DNA from: Toxorhynchites rutilus septentrionalis
Lineage: Eukaryota; Arthropoda; Insecta; Diptera; Culicidae
NCBI RefSeq assembly: GCF_029784135.1
Contig: NC_073745.1
Location: 112,024,716-112,088,715 of the forward strand
Reading direction: 5' to 3'
DNA length: 64,000 bases
This document shows positions 22,782-32,460 of the stretch, in pieces. The notes beneath the pieces are model-generated. The model worked only from the letters and a program-made list of their open reading frames with translations. It made no database searches and was not told the origin of the DNA. Made by a program: the position numbers and the translations under genes. Each line of letters starts with the position of its first letter. Within the stretch, counting starts at the first letter, position 1.

Positions 22782-24058
22782 CGGTTTCCTAACTGTTGGT
22801 TTCCCTCCAATGACATAACCGGCTCGGACTGGAGGTCGTCCGTCGGAATTTCTTCGTTTCCCGTCAATCGGATGTATTGTACCGGACGGTTAAAATTAGC
22901 ATTGTGTTGGTTGTTGTGATATCGCTGCGTGTTATTATTTGTAAATTGACCTCGAACTTGGTTCTGTCGGCCCTGGTTGTTATTATTTCTTTGAGGAAAA
23001 GTTGAGTTGTTGAAAAATTGTGCGTTTCTGCGTTGTTGATTATTAAAGCTGTGTTGGTTTCTACCTCTGTTGGTAGAATTAAATGGATAACGCTGATAAT
23101 TGCCCCTGTTAGCAGGGTGGTTGAAATTGTTATTGTATCGATTTGTGTTTCTGTTAATTTGCGAATAGGAGAGAATGTTAACGTTCGAACTTGTGTAATT
23201 TTCTTCCAGTGCTTTTGTTGTTGCATCTGAAAATGAGTTGAAAGTACCCGCTCTGATGATTAGAGAGGTTTTTTCGTTTTTCAGTCCGTTAGCTAGGCTT
23301 TTTATTCCTTCCTTTGTTGCCAATGATTTAGCAACCTGTGTTGGAACTTCAATTCCGATGTACGCATTTTCTAATTTGTTGACCAGTATTTCGAGATCTT
23401 GGCAAAAATTTTCTATATTACCATTTTGTCTCAGACCGGTCATTTTTGCTATTATTTGAGCGGGGGGTGTGGATTTAATTGTCGATTTAAGGGTTTGAAT
23501 GATTTCTTCCAAAGAAGATGGTGTGTCGGGGAAGGCATTTCTAGCTCTTCCTTCGAGTTTTGTTAAAATAACTGTTATGATAGTCGTTTTATTGTCATTT
23601 GTTTCTAGTGTTTTTACTAGGTTCAGTGCGTCCAAAAATGATTTTAGTTTGTCGATTGTTCCGTCAAATTGAGGGACTATGGAGGAAGTGAGTTTAATAG
23701 TTTCTGGAAGGTTTGCCATTTTTGATTTTATTTTGTTCAATCCTACTGTAAATAAAACCGCTAGTCCAATCTCTTTTAGGCTACGTCTTTTATACTGTTT
23801 ATTACTAGTTATAGTTTCTCTAATATTTTGGATAGCTTCTTTAGCTGTTGATATGTAGTGGGTGCAGTCCGATCCCTTAATAGTATTTATATTTAGTTTT
23901 AAAATTCGTTTTACTTCGGCATATAATTGCTCTGCTTCTTGTAGTTTAGCCCTCAATGTAGTTTTTCTAAGATTTTTTACTATTTCTTGTTGGATCGTCT
24001 TGTTGATTGTTTGTAGTTTTTGGACGTTTTTATGTAACTTAGCTGTAGTTTGATCCAT
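22775..24058 (-). CDS. gag: Gag structural protein
   Basis: This 427-codon frame begins with a helical, coiled-coil-like stretch (residues ~1-60). A capsid-like middle follows (SIVPQFDGTIDKLKSFLDAL ... ILTKLEGRARNAF ... KMTGLRQNGNIENFCQDLEI). The C-terminus (~300-400) is very rich in Asn, Arg and Gln. No CX2CX4HX4C knuckle is present, so RNA binding is probably by the basic N/R-rich tail. Gag would assemble the particle that packages element RNA. It ends GNRC-stop, overlapping the start of pol. It starts 6 bases after the stop of the small membrane-protein frame. Confidence 0.9.
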   Translation of the reverse strand: MDQTTAKLHKNVQKLQTINKTIQQEIVKNLRKTTLRAKLQEAEQLYAEVKRILKLNINTIKGSDCTHYISTAKEAIQNIRETITSNKQYKRRSLKEIGLAVLFTVGLNKIKSKMANLPETIKLTSSIVPQFDGTIDKLKSFLDALNLVKTLETNDNKTTIITVILTKLEGRARNAFPDTPSSLEEIIQTLKSTIKSTPPAQIIAKMTGLRQNGNIENFCQDLEILVNKLENAYIGIEVPTQVAKSLATKEGIKSLANGLKNEKTSLIIRAGTFNSFSDATTKALEENYTSSNVNILSYSQINRNTNRYNNNFNHPANRGNYQRYPFNSTNRGRNQHSFNNQQRRNAQFFNNSTFPQRNNNNQGRQNQVRGQFTNNNTQRYHNNQHNANFNRPVQYIRLTGNEEIPTDDLQSEPVMSLEGNQQLGNRC

Positions 24059-24064
24059 CTGGTT

Positions 24065-24319
24065 TTATACTAGGTCGGACGCCGCTTGCATTTTACGTGC
24101 CGCCTCCACAGCTTGAGCTGTTACCCATGTTTTGTAGGCTTTAAAAAGTTTCATGAGCGTTGTTATGATAATTACGCCTAGAAGAATACAAAGGATTGTT
24201 CCTTGGTATTCGTGCATTTGACCATGATTTTCTAAGTGGTTCAATATTTGGACCTGAGGGTCTCCTGTATTTGCTACAGTTTTAGAGCTAAAAAGACCCA
24301 TGCTGGTCTCAAAACACAT
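24065..24319 (-). CDS. Small pre-gag frame: predicted myristoylated single-pass membrane protein
   Basis: The 84-codon frame sits directly upstream of gag. The second in-frame Met (24301) has the better start context (A at -3, G at +4) and gives MGLFSSK, a textbook N-myristoylation signal (Gly2, Ser6). About residues 36-57 of the long form, GTILCILLGVIIITTLMKL, form one hydrophobic membrane segment, followed by basic and aromatic residues (FKAYKTW) and a short helix. I infer a membrane-anchored accessory protein of the element. The function is unknown to me, although similar small frames may exist in related 412/mdg1 elements. The LINE insertion lies about 30 bp upstream and cuts it off from the LTR promoter. 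Confidence 0.7.
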   Translation of the reverse strand: MCFETSMGLFSSKTVANTGDPQVQILNHLENHGQMHEYQGTILCILLGVIIITTLMKLFKAYKTWVTAQAVEAARKMQAASDLV

Positions 24320-24349
24320 TGGGCAACAACTATCTATGTATTTATTTCG

Positions 24350-24364
24350 TTTTTTTTTTTTTTT
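24350..24364. repeat. T run at the 3' flank of the RLE-LINE pair
   Basis: Fifteen T (A on the sense strand of the LINE) lie just beyond the 3' end of copy A. They are either the LINE tail or part of a poly(A) target; see the 41-T run at the other end. Confidence 0.7.
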
Positions 24365-24367
24365 CTT

Positions 24368-27300
24368 GGCAGACTTATCTCACTTCTTAACTAGGCGAAC
24401 CTAGCCAGAATTTTCACCTGCCCCCGGGCTTCTGAATGCCAAAGGGGGACTAGGCTCTGCGGAATGCACGTATCTGCATGCTCGTGCTGTTTTAGTCCTG
24501 ACCGAGGAATTGTCGGACAATCGCGCAGGTGCTAAGGATGACCGACTTTTGGATGCCGGCCAATTCCTTCTCGATGTTCAACACCTTTAGCGCTTCCAGA
24601 AGTGTCTTCGGGATAATTCCAGTTCCAGAGAGAACGACTGGAACAATTCTTGGGACCTCCCTTAGCCCCCACAGTTCCTTGAGCTCCACGGCCAATGGTC
24701 GGTACTTGCAGATTTTGCGACCGTGGGTCTCCTCCAGATTCTGGTTCAGTGGAATAGCGACATCGATGATGGTGACTTTGCGGTCGCTCTTGTCGTAAAC
24801 CATTATATCTGGGCGGTTGTGGTGGATCGAGAGGTCGGTCAGAACAGTGCGATCCCAGTACAGCTTGAAACGGTCATTTTCCAGGACAGGTGCAGGCAGG
24901 TACCGGTAGTTTGGTACGTTGTCTTCCAGTAGAGCACATTGGAGCGCCAGTTGTCGATGAACAATACGGGCCACGTTGTTGTGGCGCTCGGTGTAGGCTG
25001 CGTTGGCCAAAACGGGACAGCCTCCCATAATGTGCTCTATGTTTTCACCTGGTTGATGGCACATCCGGCAAATGTCATCAACGTCTTGATGCCAGACGTA
25101 CCGCCTGCAGTTTCTCGTCGGCATTATCCTGTCCTGGATGGCTATCATGTCGGCTTCTACTACTGAAGAGAGTTCACCACGCGTTAGCCACAGATTAGAT
25201 GCGGCCTTGTCGACGTGTGGCCGGTCCAGTTGATGGGGGTGGGCACCATGCACTGCCTTCTGCTTCCAAGCTGCAATCTTCTCCTCCACTGTCTGCAGAT
25301 TGCAGTTGAGTTGGTACTCCGCTTGCGCCAAGTGCAGAGCGCTGTATCCTCTGTCGGCGGCGCAGACAGCCCGGTATAGCGCGTTTTGGTTGGCGCGTTC
25401 TGCGAAGTACTCGCGCAGTTGTCGTACCTGGGCAACACACAGTGCAGAAATGTCGACGATTCCAAGTCCCCCTTCTTTGCGTGGTAGTGAAACTCTCTCC
25501 AGTGCCGATTGAGGATGGTGCATTCCGGCCTCTTTGAATGCTTTCCTCATCCTCCTCTCAAGGTCCTCTAGGTTAGTTTTGCTCCATTTGACTACACCAA
25601 AACTGAAGGTCAGCAGGGGAACCGCGAATGTGTTGATCGCGCGTACCTTGTTCCCCGCGTTGAGGAAAGTCCTCAGGACACAGTTCACTCGACTCAAGAA
25701 CTTGTCTCGCAGCTCCGTCTTGATGTCGGAGTGGCGAATCCCGGTGAGCTGTCGGAATCCAAGATATTTATAGGATTCGCCACGAACCATGTCTCTTATA
25801 AACTCGCCGTCATAGACCTCGTAGCCTCCGGATTCGGTAAGTTGTCCTTTCAGCAGGTGGACACAGCGACACTTGTCGAGGCCGAACTCCATACAGATGT
25901 CCCTGCTTATGTCTTCGACAACCCGGATAGCTACACCTAGACGCTGACGTGAATCAGCGTAGACCTTGAGATCGTCCATGTAAAAGGTATGGGTCACTTC
26001 TTCGTGGGCGCCGTCGCCATACCTTATTTTATAGCCATGACCGTTTCTATTGAGCGTCCTACTGAGGGGGTTCAGTGCCAGACAAAACCAAAGCGGGCTG
26101 AAAGAGTCGCCTTGGAATATCCCCCTCTTTATCTGCAGCGTTCTAGACTGCAACACATTTTCCCCATCACTGAGGTGCAGAGACGTACTCCACTGCCTCA
26201 TCGCATGCTGCAGGAACCTAACGACGACGGGATCAATTTTGTAGAGCTCCAATACCCGGACGAGAAACGAGTGAGGTATGGAGTCATAAGCCTTCCTGTA
26301 ATCGATGTAGGCCATACTTAGGTTCCGCTGGTTATATACCGCCTGGCCGACTATGGCTGCGTCGATGATGGCCTGGTCTTTGCAGCCATGCGTATTTTCC
26401 TGCATCCTTTCTGCTCTTCTGCGATGATGTGATGCTGTTCGCAGTGAGCAGAAACTTTGGCGGTAATTATGCTGCTCAGTATTTTGTACAGACTCGATAG
26501 GCACGTTATCGGTCTGTACTTTGATGGGTTCAATGTGTTGCTGTCTTTCGGGAGGAGGAAGGTGACGCCACGGGTGGCGAATTCAGGAAGGTTGTGTGGG
26601 TCACGTAGCACCTTGTTGAAGCACTCAGCTGTCTTTGGATGTGCGACGGTCAGCTTCTTGTGCCAAAAGTTCTGGACACCATCGGGGCCCGGTGCTGCCC
26701 AGTTCCTCAGGTACCGCGAGGCTTCGCGGACATCGTTCTCTCCGACGATGATAGCTGGCATCTCTCCAATTTCACCACAACTCTCCTCCTCCCGTCTTAA
26801 CCACATTTGCCCGTCGCGATGTTCTACTGGGGTCTCCCAAATACCAGCCCAGAAGTTCGTCACATCGCTAATATCTGGCAAACCTTCGCGGTAGTCGGGC
26901 TTCTCGTCGCTAATGTGGTCGTAGAACGCTTTTTCGTTATCTCTGAACATCCGATTTTGTTCCTGGCGCTTTGCAGAGTCAGAGTAACGTTTCAGCCGTT
27001 TAGTTAGGACGCTCAATTGCTGTACCAGTGTGTCGAGTTTTTCCGTCAGCTGGTGAGCTCCCAGCTGGCGAAGTTCAGTAGGCCGCACGATCACAGCAAC
27101 TTGGCGACATAATTTCGCCGATCTGCTGCCTCTTTTGTACGCCATCAGTCTTCCAATTGCGGCGCGCTTGTTTAGGATCCGTTGCTCCAATCTCCTTCGC
27201 CATGGAGGCTCACGCCTTTCACGGAGATGTTGGAGCAGTCCGCCTCTTGGCCTAATACGGTATCCTAAACTTTTGGCGGTCGCCACAGCAGCACAGTAAA

Positions 27301-27443
27301 CTTTCAGTTGCAGCTCCTCCATGTTCTCAGCATCAACCAAGTGCAGCGGAAGAACGTGCTCGTTCATGAGCTTTACTGCACTTGTCAGCCTGCGGGAATG
27401 CTGCAACTTCGGGATCCTGGGGCGCGACAAAGGGTCCGTGTCG
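24368..27443 (-). mobile_element. RLE-type LINE, copy A (5'-truncated)
   Basis: This copy is nearly identical to 27466-30541 of copy B, at an offset of 3098 bp. I count about seven substitutions and one 1-bp indel. Its 5' end stops inside the coding region, about codon 237 of the full frame. The 17-bp sequence CGACAAAGGGTCCGTGT is directly repeated at the junction (27425-27441, 27442-27458). Its 3' end abuts a T run. Confidence 0.9.
24492..27430 (-). pseudogene. RLE-LINE polyprotein, copy A: truncated and frameshifted
   Basis: The frame is split by loss of one T in the CGTATTTTCCTGC run near 26396, which reads CGTATTTTTCCTGC in copy B. The upstream piece (26351-27430) lacks the N-terminal DNA-binding region. 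The downstream piece (24492-26504) holds the RT palm with FYMDDLKVYADS, the zinc knuckle and the endonuclease. The halves are in different frames, so no full enzyme can be made. Confidence 0.9.
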
Positions 27444-27465
27444 ACAAAGGGTCCGTGTTTTTAAT
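27444..27465. other. Junction between tandem LINE copies
   Basis: Fewer than 25 bp, mostly the second copy of the 17-bp direct repeat plus TTTTAAT, separate the 3' end of copy B from the 5' truncation point of copy A. There is no long A tail between them. Confidence 0.8.
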
Positions 27466-27589
27466 GGCAGACTTATCTCACTTCTTAACTAGGCGAACCT
27501 AGCCAGAATTTTCACCTGCCCCCGGGCTTCTGAATGCCAAAGGGGGACTAGGCTCTGCGGAATGCACGTATCTGCATGCTCGTGCTGTT

Positions 27590-30500
27590 TTAGTCCTGAC
27601 CGAGGAATTGTCGGACAATCGCGCAGGTGCTAAGGATGACCGACTTTTGGATGCCGGCCAATTCCTTCTCGATGTTCAACACCTTTAGCGCTTCCAGAAG
27701 TGTCTTCGGGATAATTCCAGTTCCAGAGAGAACGACTGGAACAATTCTTGGGACCTCCCTTAGCCCCCACAGTTCCTTGAGCTCCACGGCCAATGGTCGG
27801 TACTTGCAGATTTTGCGACCGTGGGTCTCCTCCAGATTCTGGTTCAGTGGAATAGCGACATCGATGATGGTGACTTTGCGGTCGCTCTTGTCGTAAACCA
27901 TTATATCTGGGCGGTTGTGGTGGATCGAGAGGTCGGTCAGAACAGTGCGATCCCAGTACAGCTTGAAACGGTCATTTTCCAGGACAGGTGCAGGCAGGTA
28001 CCGGTAGTTTGGTACGTTGTCTTCCAGTAGAGCACATTGGAGCGCCAGTTGTCGATGAACAATACGGGCCACGTTGTTGTGGCGCTCGGTGTAGGCTGCG
28101 TTGGCCAAAACGGGACAGCCTCCCATAATGTGCTCTATGTTTTCACCTGGTTGATGGCACATCCGGCAAATGTCATCAACGTCTTGATGCCAGACGTACC
28201 GCCTGCAGTTTCTCGTCGGCATTATCCTGTCCTGGATGGCTATCATGTCGGCTTCTACTACTGAAGAGAGTTCACCACGCGTTAGCCACAGATTAGATGC
28301 GGCCTTGTCGACGTGTGGCCGGTCCAGTTGATGGGGGTGGGCACCATGCACTGCCTTCTGCTTCCAAGCTGCAATCTTCTCCTCCACTGTCTGCAGATTG
28401 CAGTTGAGTTGGTACTCCGCTTGCGCCAAGTGCAGAGCGCTGTATCCTCTGTCGGCGGCGCAGACAGCCCGGTATAGCGCGTTTTGGTTGGCGCGTTCTG
28501 CGAAGTACTCGCGCAGTTGTCGTACCTGGGCAACACACAGTGCAGAAATGTCGACGATTCCAAGTCCCCCTTCTTTGCGTGGTAGTGAAACTCTCTCCAG
28601 TGCCGATTGAGGATGGTGCATTCCGGCCTCTTTGAATGCTTTCCTCATCCTCCTCTCAAGGTCCTCTAGGTTAGTTTTGCTCCATTTGACTACACCAAAA
28701 CTGAAGGTCAGCAGGGGAACCGCGAATGTGTTGATCGCGCGTACCTTGTTCCCCGCGTTGAGGAAAGTCCTCAGGACACAGTTCACTCGACTCAAGAACT
28801 TGTCTCGCAGCTCCGTCTTGATGTCGGAGTGGCGAATCCCGGTGAGCTGTCGGAATCCAAGATATTTATAGGATTCGCCACGAACCATGTCTCTTATAAA
28901 CTCGCCGTCATAGACCTCGTAGCCTCCGGATTCGGTAAGTTGTCCTTTCAGCAGGTGGACACAGCGACACTTGTCGAGGCCGAACTCCATACAGATGTCC
29001 CTGCTTATGTCTTCGACAACCCGGATAGCTACACCTAGACGCTGACGTGAATCAGCGTAGACCTTGAGATCGTCCATGTAAAAGGTATGGGTCACTTCTT
29101 CGTGGGCGCCGTCGCCATACCTTATTTTATAGCCATGACCGTTTCTATTGAGCGTCCTACTGAGGGGGTTCAGTGCCAGACAAAACCAAAGCGGGCTGAA
29201 AGAGTCGCCTTGGAATATCCCCCTCTTTATCTGCAGCGTTCTAGACTGCAACACATTTTCCCCATCACTAAGGTGCAGAGACGTGCTCCACTGCCTCATC
29301 GCATGCTGCAGGAACCTAACGACGACGGGATCAATTTTGTAGAGCTCCAATACCCGGACGAGAAACGAGTGAGGTATGGAGTCATAAGCCTTCCTGTAAT
29401 CGATGTAGGCCATACTTAGGTTCCGCTGGTTATATACCGCCTGGCCGACTATGGCTGCGTCGATGATGGCCTGGTCTTTGCAGCCATGCGTATTTTTCCT
29501 GCATCCTTTCTGCTCTTCTGCGATGATGTGATGCTGTTCGCAGTGAGCAGAAACTTTGGCGGTAATTATGCTGCTCAGTATTTTGTACAGACTCGATAGG
29601 CACGTTATCGGTCTGTACTTTGATGGGTTCAATGTGTTGCTGTCTTTCGGGAGGAGGAAGGTGACGCCACGGGTGGCGAATTCAGGAAGGTTGTGTGGGT
29701 CACGTAGCACCTTGTTGAAGCACTCAGCTATCTTTGGATGTGCGACGGTCAGCTTCTTGTGCCAAAAGTTCTGGACACCATCGGGGCCCGGTGCTGCCCA
29801 GTTCCTCAGGTACCGCGAGGCTTCGCGGACATCGTTCTCTCCGACGATGATAGCTGGCATCTCTCCAATTTCACCACAACTCTCCTCCTCCCGTCTTAAC
29901 CACATTTGCCCGTCGCGATGTTCTACTGGGGTCTCCCAAATACCAGCCCAGAAGTTCGTCACATCGCTAATATCTGGCAAACCTTCGCGGTAGTCGGGCT
30001 TCTCGTCGCTAATGTGGTCGTAGAACGCTTTCTCGTTATCTCTGAACATCCGATTTTGTTCCTGGCGCTTTGCAGAGTCAGAGTAACGTTTCAGCCGTTT
30101 TGTAAGGACGCTCAATTGCTGTACCAGTGTGTCGAGTTTTTCCGTCAGCTGGTGAGCTCCCAGCTGGCGAAGTTCAGTAGGCCGCACGATCACAGCAACT
30201 TGGCGACATAATTTCGCTGATCTGCTGCCTCTTTTGTACGCCATCAGTCTTCCAATTGCGGCGCGCTTGTTTAGGATCCGTTGCTCCAATCTCCTTCGCC
30301 ATGGAGGCTCACGCCTTTCACGGAGATGTTGGAGCAGTCCGCCTCTTGGCCTAATACGGTATCCTAAACTTTTGGCGGTCGCCACAGCAGCACAGTAAAC
30401 TTTCAGTTGCAGCTCCTCCATGTTCTCAGCATCAACCAAGTGCAGCGGAAGAACGTGCTCGTTCATGAGCTTTACTGCACTTGTCAGCCTGCGGGAATGC

Positions 30501-31252
30501 TGCAACTTCGGGATCCTGGGGCGCGACAAAGGGTCCGTGTCGCGGAACTGTGAGATCGCCTCGTCGTAATGGAAGACCAGATCGCGTAGTAGTTGTTGAT
30601 CTGGCTGTGGATCTTCCGGCTCAGGGGGTTGTTGTACTGTGGCCTCCACTGGTGCTGATTCGCGTGCCCCACTCGCGAATGAATTGCTCAGCCGTACTGA
30701 ACTTCGTCTCGACACATCGCTTGCTCTGCTTGTTCTGGAGCTTAGTTCTCTCTGCACCTGCTGCTTGATCTCGTCGACTTGCGTTTGGGAGAGCATATTG
30801 TTGCGTACAATCGCTCTACGCCTCGCGTTCATCGCGTTTTGGTCAAGCCTCCCGACGAACTCTGGATACGCTTCCTCGAACATTGCGAGTATTCGAGGGC
30901 GACCGCTCATGTCCGTCTCCAAAGCAGTGCAGATGTAATAGGCGCGGATCACGAATTCATTCATTTCATGTGTCCACATGATCCGTCGCCTAGTAGTACC
31001 CACAAGTGTGGACGACTGTCGTCTGACAGTCGCAACACGCCTCGTAGGCGCAGCGTTTCGTTGGTGATGTCGATGGCTGCTGTTTCCGTGTGGCGGTAGC
31101 TCTTCGGGTTGAACCCGGCTGGTGGCCCGCTCTTGCACATCGCCCTCCAGCCGCTGGCCGCTCGCTCTTACGCCCGTTCCAGGACCAGCTCCAGTTCGGG
31201 GACCCTCCTCGGGCGATCGCATTCTGAGTATTCTTCGTGAACGTAGCTCCAT
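27590..31252 (-). CDS. RLE-LINE polyprotein: Myb-like region, RT, zinc knuckle, PD-(D/E)XK endonuclease
   Basis: The frame is open for 1220 codons. The N-terminus is Arg/Pro-rich with no clear CCHH fingers. About 90-150 (MWTHEMNEFVIRAYY ... NAMNARRRAIVRN) looks like a Myb/SANT-type DNA-binding fold. RT motifs run from VTFLLPKDSNTLNPSKYRPI through AYIDYRKAYDSIP and GIFQGDSFSPLWFCLALNPL to the catalytic FYMDDLKVYADS (~722). A CX2CX8HX4C knuckle (CRMCHQPGENIEHIMGGC) lies near 1028. The endonuclease core follows, RPDIMVYDKSDRKVTIIDVA (~1113-1132). The domain order matches RLE-bearing LINEs, which nick a target and reverse-transcribe in place. All key residues are present, so this copy could encode an active enzyme. 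Confidence 0.9.
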   Translation of the reverse strand: MELRSRRILRMRSPEEGPRTGAGPGTGVRASGQRLEGDVQERATSRVQPEELPPHGNSSHRHHQRNAAPTRRVATVRRQSSTLVGTTRRRIMWTHEMNEFVIRAYYICTALETDMSGRPRILAMFEEAYPEFVGRLDQNAMNARRRAIVRNNMLSQTQVDEIKQQVQRELSSRTSRASDVSRRSSVRLSNSFASGARESAPVEATVQQPPEPEDPQPDQQLLRDLVFHYDEAISQFRDTDPLSRPRIPKLQHSRRLTSAVKLMNEHVLPLHLVDAENMEELQLKVYCAAVATAKSLGYRIRPRGGLLQHLRERREPPWRRRLEQRILNKRAAIGRLMAYKRGSRSAKLCRQVAVIVRPTELRQLGAHQLTEKLDTLVQQLSVLTKRLKRYSDSAKRQEQNRMFRDNEKAFYDHISDEKPDYREGLPDISDVTNFWAGIWETPVEHRDGQMWLRREEESCGEIGEMPAIIVGENDVREASRYLRNWAAPGPDGVQNFWHKKLTVAHPKIAECFNKVLRDPHNLPEFATRGVTFLLPKDSNTLNPSKYRPITCLSSLYKILSSIITAKVSAHCEQHHIIAEEQKGCRKNTHGCKDQAIIDAAIVGQAVYNQRNLSMAYIDYRKAYDSIPHSFLVRVLELYKIDPVVVRFLQHAMRQWSTSLHLSDGENVLQSRTLQIKRGIFQGDSFSPLWFCLALNPLSRTLNRNGHGYKIRYGDGAHEEVTHTFYMDDLKVYADSRQRLGVAIRVVEDISRDICMEFGLDKCRCVHLLKGQLTESGGYEVYDGEFIRDMVRGESYKYLGFRQLTGIRHSDIKTELRDKFLSRVNCVLRTFLNAGNKVRAINTFAVPLLTFSFGVVKWSKTNLEDLERRMRKAFKEAGMHHPQSALERVSLPRKEGGLGIVDISALCVAQVRQLREYFAERANQNALYRAVCAADRGYSALHLAQAEYQLNCNLQTVEEKIAAWKQKAVHGAHPHQLDRPHVDKAASNLWLTRGELSSVVEADMIAIQDRIMPTRNCRRYVWHQDVDDICRMCHQPGENIEHIMGGCPVLANAAYTERHNNVARIVHRQLALQCALLEDNVPNYRYLPAPVLENDRFKLYWDRTVLTDLSIHHNRPDIMVYDKSDRKVTIIDVAIPLNQNLEETHGRKICKYRPLAVELKELWGLREVPRIVPVVLSGTGIIPKTLLEALKVLNIEKELAGIQKSVILSTCAIVRQFLGQD

Positions 31253-31527
31253 TTTCTGGGTGTATCTCCTTTGCCCGGGAGACAGCGGGTTGGCAAGGCC
31301 TCCATGACCCGGGAGGCCTTCCCCGGGAGAGATATAGCGCTCTGACTCGCTCGCACCCCCTCACTTAGCCACTTTCGACACCCGTTCTCGGAGCCAAGAC
31401 CAGGTGTGTGTTTCCAGTTCACGCCCGATCTAAAAATGTCGTCATATGATCTTCGTGGAGGCGTGAGATAGGAACATTTGAGACCAACAGGTAGGCTCCT
31501 ACCCTAGTGTTGATCCCCATTTGAGAA

Positions 31528-31529
<2 letters not shown>
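31253..31529 (-). promoter_or_regulatory. 5'UTR of RLE-LINE copy B
   Basis: This is non-coding and GC-rich near the start codon, with a strong inverted CCCGGG/CCTCCCGGG region (about 31270-31330). Near the extreme 5' end, GGTAG and CTACC form a small hairpin. R2-type LINEs often begin with a self-cleaving ribozyme, but I could not build a convincing fold by eye. Confidence 0.5.

Positions 31530-31570
<41 letters not shown>
31530..31570. repeat. 41-bp T homopolymer flanking the LINE pair
   Basis: Forty-one consecutive T lie next to the 5' end of copy B. Together with the T run at 24350-24364 this suggests the pair entered a poly(A)/poly(T) tract in the LTR-element leader. Length in an assembly is unreliable for such runs. 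Confidence 0.85.
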
Positions 31571-31572
<2 letters not shown>

Positions 31573-32444
31573 TAAGAACTGCTTATATATATAATGATTT
31601 CAGGAGCTCACCCGCCTTGCTTTTCCATCCGGCACCTCTGCATGTGATGGCTGCTTCCTGTCTGACTTAGTTGATTTCCTTCTATGTTGACGAGGGGGTA
31701 ACACTTAGCGATGCTGTGGTGAAGTAACGCTACTGCTGCAGGTGGTACCAGTACGATTGCAAGTACCAACGGAATCACTGTATTGCGGGAACGCCTCTTT
31801 AAATGGGAATGCCTTGCTGACCGTTGAGGCTACCCAGTGGTGTGTTTTAGCGTCATGCCCTCGCGCACCTGTTTTGCTGCTTTCAATATCGATTCGCTGA
31901 TTCTGTCATGCTTCTCATTTATCAGCACTCACAAATCACAAATCACTCTCTTTTTTTTTCACCAGCACCAGCTAAAATAATTTTTTTGTCTTTTTGTCTC
32001 GCGCTGGGCCCCGACGGCTCGGTGGTTCTGATGTAAGGATAGGTTTGTTCAGTTAATGACTCTTTAAGGATTAGAGCACTTGCAGTTCAACGTAAACATC
32101 GATCGTGAATCAAACTTCTCAGCAGACAACGATGGCACAAACAAATGAGCTTCTCCAACCGACTCCGTGCAGGAATCATTTTCCTTCAACATGCTTTCCA
32201 CTTTGCTGTATATGCTCGACAGCATGTCTTTATTGTTCAATCAATCCGGAACAAGCGATTCATTGTCGGAATTTTCTTCTTCTTTCACTACAATCTTTGA
32301 CCAACGTCTATCACTCACTTTATTCTTTCGAGAGAAATAAATTTGTAGATCACTGTTTGCACCTTAATTTGCTTAATTGGTTTCTGTTCAGTCGCACAAC
32401 AACACTTTCCGGCTCACCCTTAGTACCGCACAGATCACACTAAT
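31571..32444 (-). other. Leader of the LTR retrotransposon
   Basis: About 870 bp between the primer-binding site and the LINE insertion. It has no conserved frame; a 112-codon plus-strand frame at 32105-32443 is antisense to the element and has no recognisable motif. It should hold the packaging signal and any internal initiation site. Confidence 0.6.
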
Positions 32445-32460
32445 CCTGTCACGGTCGCCA
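32445..32460 (-). promoter_or_regulatory. Primer-binding site
   Basis: Directly inside the 5' LTR, the minus strand reads TGGCGACCGTGACAGG. TGG pairs with the CCA end of a tRNA, as expected for minus-strand priming. I believe 412/mdg1 elements use tRNA-Arg with a similar site, but I have not checked which tRNA matches. Confidence 0.8.

Larger units (their letters stand above)
27466..31529 (-). mobile_element. RLE-type LINE, copy B (apparently full length)
   Basis: This copy is about 4.06 kb on the minus strand: a 5'UTR of about 277 bp, one 1220-codon frame and a 3'UTR of about 124 bp. The 5' side is flanked by 41 T. The single ORF with a C-terminal restriction-like endonuclease places it in the R2/R4/Dong/NeSL assemblage; I lean to R4/Dong-like but have not tested it. 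It sits in the leader of the LTR element, not in rDNA. Confidence 0.9.

Noticed and set aside
19116..24319. Endogenous retrovirus with env
   Set aside because: There is no env frame between pol and the 3' LTR, so it is an LTR retrotransposon and not an errantivirus-type provirus.
27425..27458. Target duplication of one RLE-LINE copy
   Set aside because: The two 17-mers are adjacent at one junction and do not bracket either copy, so they cannot be an ordinary target duplication.
30990..31364. 124-codon minus-strand frame over the RLE-LINE start
   Set aside because: It is an alternate frame of the 1220-codon protein and its 5'UTR, with Arg/Pro/Gly-rich composition from GC content and no domain.
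32105..32443. 112-codon plus-strand frame in the LTR leader
   Set aside because: Antisense to the element and without recognisable motifs, so treated as chance.
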